This document shows positions 1-7,563 of a stretch of 64,000 nucleotides of DNA, one piece after another. The notes under the pieces are model-generated. The model was not told the origin of the DNA, did no database searches, and saw only the letters and a list, made by a program, of their open reading frames with translations. The DNA is from a virus, in IMG/VR virus record IMGVR_UViG_3300035698_022838, positions 98,881-162,880 of that record. The stretch is one strand, 5' to 3'. Both the position numbers and the translations under genes were made by a program. The stretch's first letter is position 1. Every line of letters starts with the position of its first letter.

Positions 1-380
1 ACGGTAGCAGATGAAACTACTGTATTTCTTCCCTGTACTACTTGATTAAGGTCTGTAATCGGTTGGTTTAGTTGATTTGGTTGTGACTCTGAATTAATAC
101 CATCAAAATCAACTTTGGTTGCTGGAAACAAATCTATAAACTCATCAAGTAGGGTTAAATTTATTCTTCCACTATCTTTAAATTCAACAAATATCAAATC
201 CCCCTCTGCGGTAACGTCTGAATACTTTTCCATGTTACCCATGCGGTCACCTTTTTTCCACATGAAATCTTTGGTAGAGAGTTCAGCTTTAATCTCTTCT
301 AAACTTTTATCTTTGAAATTCATTTTTATTCTTTTTTTATCAGAGAAGTATTTTTCTCTCCATTTTTTAAGCAATCGCAT
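1..380 (-). CDS. Partial hypothetical protein (3' end outside window)
   Basis: The reading frame is open on the minus strand from an ATG at 380 to the left edge, giving about 126 residues of N-terminal sequence. The start is chosen because GGAGGA lies four bases upstream, one of the few clear Shine-Dalgarno sequences in the window. The protein begins MRLLKKWREKYFSDKKR and continues with mixed alpha/beta-type sequence (GDLIFVEFKDSGRINLTLLDE near residues 65-85). It becomes Gln/Asn-rich towards the cut end. I recognise no family. A plus-strand ORF at 115-447 overlaps it and looks like a shadow. Confidence 0.6.
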   Translation of the reverse strand, partial: MRLLKKWREKYFSDKKRIKMNFKDKSLEEIKAELSTKDFMWKKGDRMGNMEKYSDVTAEGDLIFVEFKDSGRINLTLLDEFIDLFPATKVDFDGINSESQPNQLNQPITDLNQVVQGRNTVVSSAT

Positions 381-499
381 TTATCCTCCAAATAAAGTTG
401 TACAGTTTACTCCTGCGCTACGTATTTCTAAATACTATTATGGGTAGCATTCATTACGATTAAGATTTATACAATAAAAAGTTGGTTATGTTCCAATAA

Positions 500-533
500 A
501 TTATACTTTTGTTGCAAATTTTTGACGTGCGTT
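500..533. repeat. Direct repeat, left copy flanking LRR gene
   Basis: These 34 bp match 1443-1476 at 31 positions. In the right copy they encode the last residues (NARQKFATKA-stop) of the 308-residue protein at 1444-2370. In this left copy they still read NARQKFATKV-stop but have no gene upstream. It is therefore a duplicated 3' gene end left downstream of the leucine-rich-repeat gene. Confidence 0.85.
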
Positions 534-547
534 ACTCTAATAAACAT

Positions 548-1444
548 TTAAAACCCTATAGAACTAAGACCAGACACTAGATCCATTACTTTTTCATATT
601 CCTTAGGAATTATTATATCTTTTCTAATATCTGCAAAATCTTCATTATTCCACATATCTTTAAGCATTATTATAACCCTACCTGGATTTAACTTAAGTTC
701 TTTATTGAAATAATCAGGGTCCAATAAACTTAAAATAAGATCACTCGCTCTTTTCTTATCACTAATTTCGATATGGTATCCAGTTTCATAGTAATCAGTA
801 TCAATATTTCCATTAAGTATACGTAACCATGTTTCTATATTCCACCCAAATTCTTTATCTGGACGTATTAAAAAAGCATCACATTGAAACATTCCACCAA
901 TTTCATTTGGTGCTCCTTTAAGCGAGATCAAGCTATTACCGAAACACGAAAAATCTCCACCAACTTTATCTGGTGCTCCCTCTAAATTAATTAAATTATT
1001 TTCATAACAAAGAAAATCCCCAGGAACCTCTAGTGGTGCTCCTTTTAGTGTGGCTAGCTTATTGTTGGAGCAATCAAATAGATCACCCATATACTTTTTA
1101 GGAGACCCATCTAAAGTAGTTAGCATATTACTAGAACAATTAAACCATCCACCAACATATTCGGGTGCACAATCTAAAGAAATTAAATCTCTCTCGTAAC
1201 AATTAAAATGTTCAGTAACCTGTCCAAATTTTATACCTTTTATCTTTCCAAACCAAACCATCTTTCCCTTGCTATTAGCAAAATCAAAGCTACCCTTTAT
1301 ATCTATAGTTCCATCAAGATTTTCTTTCCAGGTTCCTGTTGTGCATTTATTCAGAAAATTAACTTGCCTTTTAGTTAGGTTACTATTTTCTTCAGTTGAA
1401 TAGTTTTCGTATAATTTTATATGTTTCATATTCATTTTATTCAT
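548..1444 (-). CDS. Leucine-rich-repeat-like protein
   Basis: The protein has 298 residues. Residues about 90-190 hold five copies of a roughly 21-residue repeat of the form CxxNxLxxLxGAPxxVGGDF, an LRR-like solenoid likely to bind another protein. Its N-terminus (MKHIKLYENYSTEE after two upstream Mets) resembles the head-targeting leaders seen on other proteins here. Starts are possible at 1444, 1435 or 1429; the ATG at 1444 overlaps the stop of the upstream gene. The gene is bracketed by 34-bp direct repeats, so it may be a recent insertion. The biological target is unknown. Confidence 0.75.
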   Translation of the reverse strand: MNKMNMKHIKLYENYSTEENSNLTKRQVNFLNKCTTGTWKENLDGTIDIKGSFDFANSKGKMVWFGKIKGIKFGQVTEHFNCYERDLISLDCAPEYVGGWFNCSSNMLTTLDGSPKKYMGDLFDCSNNKLATLKGAPLEVPGDFLCYENNLINLEGAPDKVGGDFSCFGNSLISLKGAPNEIGGMFQCDAFLIRPDKEFGWNIETWLRILNGNIDTDYYETGYHIEISDKKRASDLILSLLDPDYFNKELKLNPGRVIIMLKDMWNNEDFADIRKDIIIPKEYEKVMDLVSGLSSIGF

Positions 1445-1476
1445 TATGCTTTTGTTGCAAACTTTTGGCGTGCGTT
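1443..1476. repeat. Direct repeat, right copy flanking LRR gene
   Basis: This segment is the 3' end of the gene at 1444-2370 and the parent-like copy of the 500-533 repeat. The two copies differ at three of 34 positions. Confidence 0.85.
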
Positions 1477-2370
1477 GGTATACATCTCCTCGATATGTGC
1501 CTCGGGGATTGTATTCTTTAACATTTCCATGACTTGCTTAAGTTCTTTGGATTCTGTTTCGTGTCTAGATTTAATAGTATCTGATGCCTCATCATTTATG
1601 TCCCATTTATGATATTTAAACAACTGCATCAGATGATCTACAAGGCCTCTTTGTTGTATTTCTGAATCGTGACCTAAACCAACTTTAATTAGATAAGATG
1701 TACTTGGACTACTTAATGCATCATGTAAAGAATCATGTTCGCACTCATGAACACCACTTTTAGTTCTAAATTTAAAGCATGTTTTTCCACCTTTCTTTTT
1801 CATAGTAACAGCTGGATGTATTTCATTCTCATTGGTATAAACTCTAAATCCTTTGAATGGATCTAATTTATCTCTTTTAGTTAGTTCTACTTGCATACCA
1901 TTATCAAGATCAAGTTCATATATGCCATTTGAAGTTTCCATAAATGATTTTGAGTTTGATTGTATTCCTAATAAATCACAAAGTATATTTGCATCTTCTT
2001 CAATATTATTGATTTTATCATCAGACCTAAACATATCTTCTATATAGGATTCTACAAAAGTATCAAATGAATCAGAATTCTCTTGAGTTTTAAACCAATT
2101 CATATCAGTTTTAATATTGACAACATCAAACTCTGGTGATGATTCATCAATATCACAACATTTTTCTGGTATCGAAACTGAATTGTTTCTGTACTTCATT
2201 GCAACATTACCATCATTAATACCATAGGATAAATGCTTCTCTCCTTTCTTAGGTATTCTAATCTTTAACGTATTATCATCTAATGGTCCTATTATACCAA
2301 TATCACTTTTTCCTTGCATCTTTGATTCATTTATGCTGGAATATTCAGAAAAATAATATATTTTATTCAT
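1444..2370 (-). CDS. Hypothetical protein with head-protein-type leader
   Basis: No family is recognised. The frame opens at 2391, but the ATG at 2370 is preferred because GGAG lies just upstream and it overlaps the previous stop by 8 bp; this gives 308 residues. The N-terminus MNKIYYFSEYSSINES carries an aromatic/acidic core followed by I-N-E before S, the form of a T4 prohead-protease leader. The rest is soluble and charged, with Cys and His scattered near residues 200-225 and a helical C-terminus. It is translationally coupled to the gene at 2363-2800. A role as a packaged internal protein is inference. Confidence 0.65.
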   Translation of the reverse strand: MNKIYYFSEYSSINESKMQGKSDIGIIGPLDDNTLKIRIPKKGEKHLSYGINDGNVAMKYRNNSVSIPEKCCDIDESSPEFDVVNIKTDMNWFKTQENSDSFDTFVESYIEDMFRSDDKINNIEEDANILCDLLGIQSNSKSFMETSNGIYELDLDNGMQVELTKRDKLDPFKGFRVYTNENEIHPAVTMKKKGGKTCFKFRTKSGVHECEHDSLHDALSSPSTSYLIKVGLGHDSEIQQRGLVDHLMQLFKYHKWDINDEASDTIKSRHETESKELKQVMEMLKNTIPEAHIEEMYTNARQKFATKA

Positions 2371-2800
2371 TTTCTCCAAAAAAGACCTCAATTCTAAAAT
2401 CCTTAGGATTCATAGATTTTTTCATATCTATAACTGCTTTGGATGGTTTAGATGGTATGAGTTTACTTAATTTTCTACAGTGAACAGAAGAAAGCGGAAT
2501 ATTCTCATCAGGTACAATATCTAATTCAATTTCATTAGGTTCATTGGGATAATCATCTGTTTTAATTTCTAGTTCTATATTATTAATCTGGAAATTAATG
2601 TCATTGATACCTTTCTTGTTTCTGTCTATAGAAATTGTATATTCAACCTCACAATCAAGTCCATCTATATCAGAAACTTCAGGTGGACGGTTTATAACAT
2701 CAACATCTAGATATTCTAATTCGCAGGAAAAAGTATATTCGCTAGTAACTTTTTTCTTATTGTCACTATTATATGATTCATAGTCGTAGATTCTCGGCAT
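2363..2800 (-). CDS. Hypothetical protein
   Basis: The protein has 145 residues and is acidic and beta-rich. Segments such as EYTFSCELEYLDVDVINRP and ISIDRNKKGINDINFQINN alternate hydrophobic residues. It starts at an ATG 27 bp downstream of a GATATATA octamer, so it is probably the first gene of a short late unit with the two genes that follow. No family is recognised. Confidence 0.6.
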   Translation of the reverse strand: MPRIYDYESYNSDNKKKVTSEYTFSCELEYLDVDVINRPPEVSDIDGLDCEVEYTISIDRNKKGINDINFQINNIELEIKTDDYPNEPNEIELDIVPDENIPLSSVHCRKLSKLIPSKPSKAVIDMKKSMNPKDFRIEVFFGENE

Positions 2801-2826
2801 TTCGAATGTTCACTTTTTTTATGTAT

Positions 2827-2834
2827 TATATATC
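2827..2834 (-). promoter_or_regulatory. Candidate late promoter GATATATA
   Basis: The minus strand reads GATATATA, ending 26 bp before the start codon at 2800. It is one of a family of identical octamers in front of gene units in this window and resembles the T4 late promoter TATAAATA. Confidence 0.55.
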
Positions 2835-2897
2835 TCACTCAATTTTTTATTATTTAAAAGTCATCAACAATCCAATATTGTCAATATATAAGACGAA

Positions 2898-2905
2898 TAT
2901 AAATA
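2898..2905 (+). promoter_or_regulatory. Candidate late promoter TATAAATA
   Basis: This is an exact match to the T4 late promoter octamer, 7 bp before the ATG at 2913, in the divergent gap 2801-2912. If used like a T4 late promoter it would give an almost leaderless message, so the assignment is tentative. Confidence 0.4.
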
Positions 2906-2912
2906 GTACACC

Positions 2913-3644
2913 ATGAAAGAACTTAAACCCGAATGGTTCATCCAGCATCCAATAGATCAGGAGCATAAGCAGTACATTTTATTAGACTTCTTAAAAAGTG
3001 TAAATTCTGATATCAAAAAAGATGACATCTATCATCCAATCAAAAAGATACTTACGATCATAAATGAAATTTCAATTGCAAAAAAATTTATAAAAGATGG
3101 TATGAAAAGAATTGACGTAAACCAATCATCAAGAACTAATGATATGTTGGATAAGATTAAAAAAATCCAATTATCACAAGAAGAAAAAATAGAAGTACAT
3201 GGAATTATAGATTCATCACTTGACATTCTGTATAAATATGCAGAATTAGGAATGGATTTATGGAAAAACGCAGAAGATCGGATTAGTATATTTGAACTTG
3301 ATAATCCAATAAATGCAGAAAGATCTATAGATTTTGGGTTTCTAGTTTTTAGAAATATGGTTAATGACGAATTACTAGCCTATTTCTGGCAAAATGGAAA
3401 TCTTAATGCTGATGCAGTAGGTACTGTTATGAAAAAAGTATCTATGATAAATCCACGTTTTTCATTGTCATATGATTTTATAGCACATGAACTAACGCAA
3501 TCAATAGATATTAATAGTAAATTTTCACCAAGAGTAACAATAGTAGAAATTGCAGAAGACTTCGGAGAAGATTCAGTTATAATAAAGATTGCAAAAGAGA
3601 TCTTTATGAATGAAATGTCATCTAATAAAGAAATGGAAAGATAA
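2913..3644 (+). CDS. Hypothetical protein on the minority strand
   Basis: The protein has 243 residues, is mostly helical and charged, and shows no signal peptide or membrane segment. No known family was recognised. It is one of only two plus-strand genes here, is divergent from 2363-2800 and converges on the gene ending at 3647. The plus orientation suggests separate transcription. TATAAATA just upstream may be its promoter. Confidence 0.7.
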   Translation: MKELKPEWFIQHPIDQEHKQYILLDFLKSVNSDIKKDDIYHPIKKILTIINEISIAKKFIKDGMKRIDVNQSSRTNDMLDKIKKIQLSQEEKIEVHGIIDSSLDILYKYAELGMDLWKNAEDRISIFELDNPINAERSIDFGFLVFRNMVNDELLAYFWQNGNLNADAVGTVMKKVSMINPRFSLSYDFIAHELTQSIDINSKFSPRVTIVEIAEDFGEDSVIIKIAKEIFMNEMSSNKEMER

Positions 3645-3646
3645 TT

Positions 3647-4318
3647 TTATTTTTTATCTCTCCATACATTATCTATTAAAGAAATACCCTCGTGTTGTGA
3701 TGCAAGTTTCTTTTTGATTATACCAAACCTACGGTTATCCATGGTCCAAAATGCTTCATTAAACCATATATCTGGGCTATCCCAAGATAACTTATCTAAT
3801 GCATTTAATATAATATTTCTTGATGATTGAGGTAACATTATACAATGTGCTAATATAATCTTATTTGTTATATAAAAGTCTGGGTAATTATCATCAAATC
3901 CAAGTATAGGTGACTGTAAAAACGTACCAACATGCGTATCTCCCAATGATAGGTATGCTAAATTGTTAAAGTCAGCAAAAGCGATAGCCTCTTCTACCTT
4001 TTTAATGAACGTCAAATAATCGGTTTCTAATATACAATCACATTCACATAGCATTAAGGCATCAATGTCATCTGTGAAATTATCAATTATTGCTTTCTTA
4101 AAAGATTGGAATGCACCATAGTGTCCAGGTCCATGGTTGGTTGCTTCAGAAAACGTTATTGCAGCAGGATCTTTCCAATCATCGCCATGATATCTCTCAT
4201 TGAGTTGCATAATATATTCCATTCCCGCTTTCGCGCCTAAAGGAGCTAATGATCTAATAGATGCTGTTTCTCTAGCATCATCAGGTTCAGTTAGTATATG
4301 TACTAGTTTTATATTCAT
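3647..4318 (-). CDS. Glycosyltransferase-like (GT-A type) protein
   Basis: The protein has 223 residues from the ATG at 4318 (MNIKLVHILTEPDDARE); the frame opens six codons earlier. Several features recall GT-A glycosyltransferases: a start strand, a middle strand ALMLCECDCILETDY with an acidic cluster in the DxD position, and a C-terminal region with aromatic and acidic residues. The acceptor is unknown. TATAAATA lies at 4323-4330 on this strand, directly before the start. The family assignment rests on fold-like features only. Confidence 0.5.
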   Translation of the reverse strand: MNIKLVHILTEPDDARETASIRSLAPLGAKAGMEYIMQLNERYHGDDWKDPAAITFSEATNHGPGHYGAFQSFKKAIIDNFTDDIDALMLCECDCILETDYLTFIKKVEEAIAFADFNNLAYLSLGDTHVGTFLQSPILGFDDNYPDFYITNKIILAHCIMLPQSSRNIILNALDKLSWDSPDIWFNEAFWTMDNRRFGIIKKKLASQHEGISLIDNVWRDKK

Positions 4319-4334
4319 TTTATATTTATACCAC

Positions 4335-4367
4335 AAAAAAAAGACAAGTTTCGATAAACTTGTCTTT
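4335..4367 (-). terminator. Rho-independent terminator
   Basis: A perfect 12-bp stem (4340-4351 with 4356-4367) and a 4-base loop are followed on the minus strand by a run of T (plus-strand A at 4335-4340). It lies just after the stop of the gene at 4390-4740. Confidence 0.8.
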
Positions 4368-4389
4368 GTATATACTGATTAAAAAAAAA

Positions 4390-4740
4390 TTATTCGAAAT
4401 CCTCTAAACTAATAATAGTTGATTCATTCACTGTACTTTCATTTTCATTAGTGGCGCTACCAGTTTCTGGTAATCCAGGACCTCCAATCGCATTAATATA
4501 TTCTCTATCTTTACTTGCATTATATCCTGGAACTTCTATACCAGCTTTTTCTGGATTAAATATAGCATCTGCATACCCAACCCAATCATAAGCAGGTTCC
4601 CTTTTAATTTTATGTAATCCTGTCCTTTCTTCGCTAGTTTGATTTTCCTTAGAAAGGGGTTTGAAATTCTCATCATGTACCTTTGCTTTGAATTGATCAA
4701 AGTCTAGTAATTCTCTTTTTGAAACGTCGTTTATATTCAT
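4390..4740 (-). CDS. Hypothetical small acidic protein
   Basis: The protein has 116 residues, is hydrophilic and probably largely disordered, and ends in an acidic tail. The N-terminus (MNINDVSKRELLDFDQF, then a V-H-D-E motif near residue 35) weakly resembles the head-targeting leaders of neighbouring genes. It lies 14 bp downstream of 4755-5450 and is followed by a strong terminator. No family is recognised. Confidence 0.6.
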   Translation of the reverse strand: MNINDVSKRELLDFDQFKAKVHDENFKPLSKENQTSEERTGLHKIKREPAYDWVGYADAIFNPEKAGIEVPGYNASKDREYINAIGGPGLPETGSATNENESTVNESTIISLEDFE

Positions 4741-4754
4741 AGTTGTATTTTTTA

Positions 4755-5450
4755 TTAATCACCCAAACTTTTACCATCGGTAGTACCTAGTGAATTTTTA
4801 CTTCCTCCGCCTATAGAACTTAGCTTATTCATAAAAGTAGTTAATATATTTTCAGGCTCTGCTTGTTTAGAGGTTAATTTAGTTCCCTTCTTTTCCATTT
4901 CATCTCTTAGTGTCCTAGCCATTTTACTTTTTTCTCCACCATCTAACGATTTTACAAAATCGTCGCCAGTGGTTGGTTTAAAATCACCAAACACACCAAG
5001 ATAAAAAGCTTCAAGTTTTTCTCTAAATTCTGCTTTTTTGGTCTCGTTGCTGAACATTTCAGCAATTGTTCTATATAGATAACCAGTTGGATCAATCCCT
5101 AAATTCTCAGCAATACCATCTAAACCTTTTTCAACTAAAAATTCCATAGTAGCATCAGCAGCCTTTGGTGCTAAATATTCTGGTTTTGCTTTTGCACCAA
5201 ACATAATAGGAACGAAATCCATTATAGGTATCTGTTCCACAAAGTTTTGTACTAGTTTACTGAAAATGGAGGTTTCCATTATACCAAGGTGACTAAGAAG
5301 AAATGCTGAGATCTTACCTTTAATAACATCAGTGATTGAATCATACCCTTTACCTAATAGGGTACCAATGTTATCAAACAGACCTTCATCTAATCTAGTT
5401 TCTGGATCCAACTTACGAAAGTCGTTGAAATTCTTTATATTATTATTCAT
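4755..5450 (-). CDS. Hypothetical protein with predicted head-targeting leader
   Basis: The protein has 231 residues. The leader MNNNIKNFNDF is followed by R-L-D-E before G at residue 23, a prohead-protease-type site. Residues 25-110 contain several amphipathic or moderately hydrophobic stretches (SAFLLSHLGIMETSIFSKLV), and the C-terminus is Gly/Ser/Lys-rich. A GATATATA octamer lies 21 bp before the start. A packaged virion protein is the best guess; no family is recognised. Confidence 0.65.
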   Translation of the reverse strand: MNNNIKNFNDFRKLDPETRLDEGLFDNIGTLLGKGYDSITDVIKGKISAFLLSHLGIMETSIFSKLVQNFVEQIPIMDFVPIMFGAKAKPEYLAPKAADATMEFLVEKGLDGIAENLGIDPTGYLYRTIAEMFSNETKKAEFREKLEAFYLGVFGDFKPTTGDDFVKSLDGGEKSKMARTLRDEMEKKGTKLTSKQAEPENILTTFMNKLSSIGGGSKNSLGTTDGKSLGD

Positions 5451-5470
5451 TAGATAGAATTCTTTTTCTT

Positions 5471-5478
5471 TATATATC
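5471..5478 (-). promoter_or_regulatory. Candidate late promoter GATATATA
   Basis: The octamer ends 20 bp before the ATG at 5450 in the short gap after the asparagine synthetase gene, and matches the other GATATATA sites. Confidence 0.55.
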
Positions 5479-5503
5479 TATCCTTGAATAAATTATTTGG
5501 TCT

Positions 5504-6898
5504 TTATTCGGTGTATAAATTAACCGCTTTGTATCGATATGCTATCTTATCAGCTTTTATTTGTGGATTCTTGAGAGCTTCTTTTTTCCTGCTTACAATT
5601 TCTTCAGGTAATAAAGGACCAAATGTATCCTTTAATATCTTTTTGTCAGTTCTCCATTCCAAAGGTAAATGTAAAGCAAACCTAATAATATCGAGATTTA
5701 AGAATGGACTACGTAGCTCTAATGTATGTGCCATAGACATCTTATCAAGTCTTGGTAAATGATAATACGTAAGCTCTTCGAAAATGTCGGATTTCTGAGA
5801 ATCGTATTCGTGGATTCTTTTATACCCACCAAATGATTCATCTGCACCATCCCCGCTAAGTACAATACGATAACCACCAAATCTTTTCACTGCATCAAAC
5901 AAATGATATTGAGGAAGAACAGATCCTAAATCAATTGGGCTTTCGTTCCATTTCTTATAGATTTCTACGTTCTTGGAATCATCCATATGGTAATCAAGAA
6001 AAGATACTTCGGTATCTAAGTACTTGGATAGTAATTCAACATATTCTCGTTCACCATTTTCAATACTAAACCACCTAACATCTGCTTTCATTTGATGTAA
6101 AATAGCAGCAATAATCGATGAATCTAAACCACCAGAGATCAAAAGTGATATTGGATAGTCTTTTGAAACTAATCTATTCTTAACTGCTTCGAACATTTTA
6201 CCCCATAACCATTCCATATGGGTTTCATAGTCTGCTCCAATAAGTTCAGCTATAGGAACATCAAAACCTTTATAATATTCTTTGTAAATATTCTTAAACT
6301 CAGGAACATCAATATTATAAGAATAAATATTATTTGGAATGAATCTTTTGATGTCTGAATACATCGTGCGATCATCAGTATTATATCCCCATTTTCTAAT
6401 GGTACTAACTAAGGTTTCATCCTTAGTAGAATTATCATACACTAAACCTTTAACTTCTGAGCAAACTTCACCCATAGCATTATAATAAAGGCATTTCTTA
6501 CCAAGTGGATCTGTGAAAACTATTAGATCATTAGTATTCGCATCCCATATTGTTATCGCCCAAAAACCATCCCATGTTTGAATTTCTGGTAAAAACATAC
6601 TACAAAACATTTCAAATGATCCACCTTTATATCTTCCAAATAGATTACATAGATATTCTATATCAGATGCAAATTGGCTGGTGTCATAGTTGAATATCTC
6701 ACCATTAAACATTAGATAAATACCAGGGGAAACTTCTTTTGGCTGATTCCATTCATCATGATCTGCAGTTTGAATAGGTAATCTATGATGACATAAAAGA
6801 AGATCATTCATAAAAATGGAGGATTTTTCAGTTCCTCTATGTTTTATTGAGGCTATTCTTTCTTCTGTACCATCTCTGGTAATTATAATTCCGCACAT
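5504..6898 (-). CDS. asnB: Glutamine-hydrolysing asparagine synthetase
   Basis: The protein has 464 residues. Family knowledge: class-II glutamine amidotransferases use Cys2 to release ammonia from glutamine, and the synthetase domain adenylates aspartate to make asparagine. Seen here: Met-Cys2-Gly-Ile, the glutaminase segment with RGTE at residues 21-24 and FNGEIFN near 64-70, the PP-loop SGGLDSS at 255-261, and SGDGADESFGGY at 348-359. It is about 90 residues shorter than E. coli AsnB but both active sites look intact. It lies 3 bp after a P-loop kinase gene. It could also amidate another carboxylate, as some AsnB relatives do. Confidence 0.9.
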   Translation of the reverse strand: MCGIIITRDGTEERIASIKHRGTEKSSIFMNDLLLCHHRLPIQTADHDEWNQPKEVSPGIYLMFNGEIFNYDTSQFASDIEYLCNLFGRYKGGSFEMFCSMFLPEIQTWDGFWAITIWDANTNDLIVFTDPLGKKCLYYNAMGEVCSEVKGLVYDNSTKDETLVSTIRKWGYNTDDRTMYSDIKRFIPNNIYSYNIDVPEFKNIYKEYYKGFDVPIAELIGADYETHMEWLWGKMFEAVKNRLVSKDYPISLLISGGLDSSIIAAILHQMKADVRWFSIENGEREYVELLSKYLDTEVSFLDYHMDDSKNVEIYKKWNESPIDLGSVLPQYHLFDAVKRFGGYRIVLSGDGADESFGGYKRIHEYDSQKSDIFEELTYYHLPRLDKMSMAHTLELRSPFLNLDIIRFALHLPLEWRTDKKILKDTFGPLLPEEIVSRKKEALKNPQIKADKIAYRYKAVNLYTE

Positions 6899-6901
6899 AT
6901 A

Positions 6902-7453
6902 TTAAAATAGTTTTTCAAATTGTGTTAATACCTTTGTGTCAAAAGTATTCTGTATAAGGTGTGTCTCAATGTTATATGGATGATTAGCTAAAATGTCCCT
7001 GAATTTTTCAGATAGTTCTATTTCTTTTTGATTACCATCCCAAGAATCCCAATTGTCCTTAGCCCGCGCAATAGCCCCCGCGACTGGGTTTTGTCCACTC
7101 ACATGTATAATTCTGCAATTATCCAATAGGTTCATATCACAGACTAATTTCAATTGTAGCATTGCTTCATCCTCAGAAATCCGTTCAGTCAAAACACCCC
7201 AACTAAAAACGCTTATTATACCTCGATCAATAACTAGATTATCTTTTATAATACCATCTCGATTTAGTTGTAATAACATGGATTCCTTACCTAGGGCAAA
7301 TAGATGAGCTCTTTCATCATCATTTATTAAACCCAATCCACTAAACCATTCACCAAAGTCATATCTAAACTTCCTGTGGCCACTCATATTGGAATAATAA
7401 TTTGCTAGAAAAGATTTACCTGAGCCTCTAGCACCCTCAAATATTGTTAACAT
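6902..7453 (-). CDS. P-loop nucleoside/nucleotide kinase-like protein
   Basis: The protein has 183 residues. The Walker A motif GARGSGKS is at residues 7-14. NLVIDRGIISVFSWG resembles the D-R-x-x-x-S segment of thymidylate and deoxynucleoside kinases, and RIIHVSGQNP forms a later strand. A lid-like Arg/Lys region (IARAKDNWDSWDG) follows. The substrate cannot be fixed from sequence; thymidylate or deoxynucleoside are the natural candidates. It precedes asnB with almost no gap, so the two are likely co-expressed. Confidence 0.65.
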   Translation of the reverse strand: MLTIFEGARGSGKSFLANYYSNMSGHRKFRYDFGEWFSGLGLINDDERAHLFALGKESMLLQLNRDGIIKDNLVIDRGIISVFSWGVLTERISEDEAMLQLKLVCDMNLLDNCRIIHVSGQNPVAGAIARAKDNWDSWDGNQKEIELSEKFRDILANHPYNIETHLIQNTFDTKVLTQFEKLF

Positions 7454-7510
7454 AAATAAATTTACTTTATAATTTTACAACTAAAACCAATAATAATTTC
7501 GTCACATATT

Positions 7511-7537
7511 AAAAAAGCAGGAATTAATTCCTGCTTT
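7511..7537 (-). terminator. Rho-independent terminator
   Basis: A self-complementary stem (7514-7525 with 7526-7537) is followed on the minus strand by a T run (plus-strand A at 7511-7516). It ends the unit of coiled-coil genes that stops at 7564. The rest of the gap 7454-7563 holds nothing else visible. Confidence 0.75.
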
Positions 7538-7563
7538 TGTTTCATTTAAAATGAGATATACTA

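Noticed and set aside
115-447. Plus-strand ORF of 110 codons
   Set aside because: It overlaps the well-formed minus-strand partial gene with a strong Shine-Dalgarno at 380; composition is Ser/Leu/Phe-rich as expected for a shadow.
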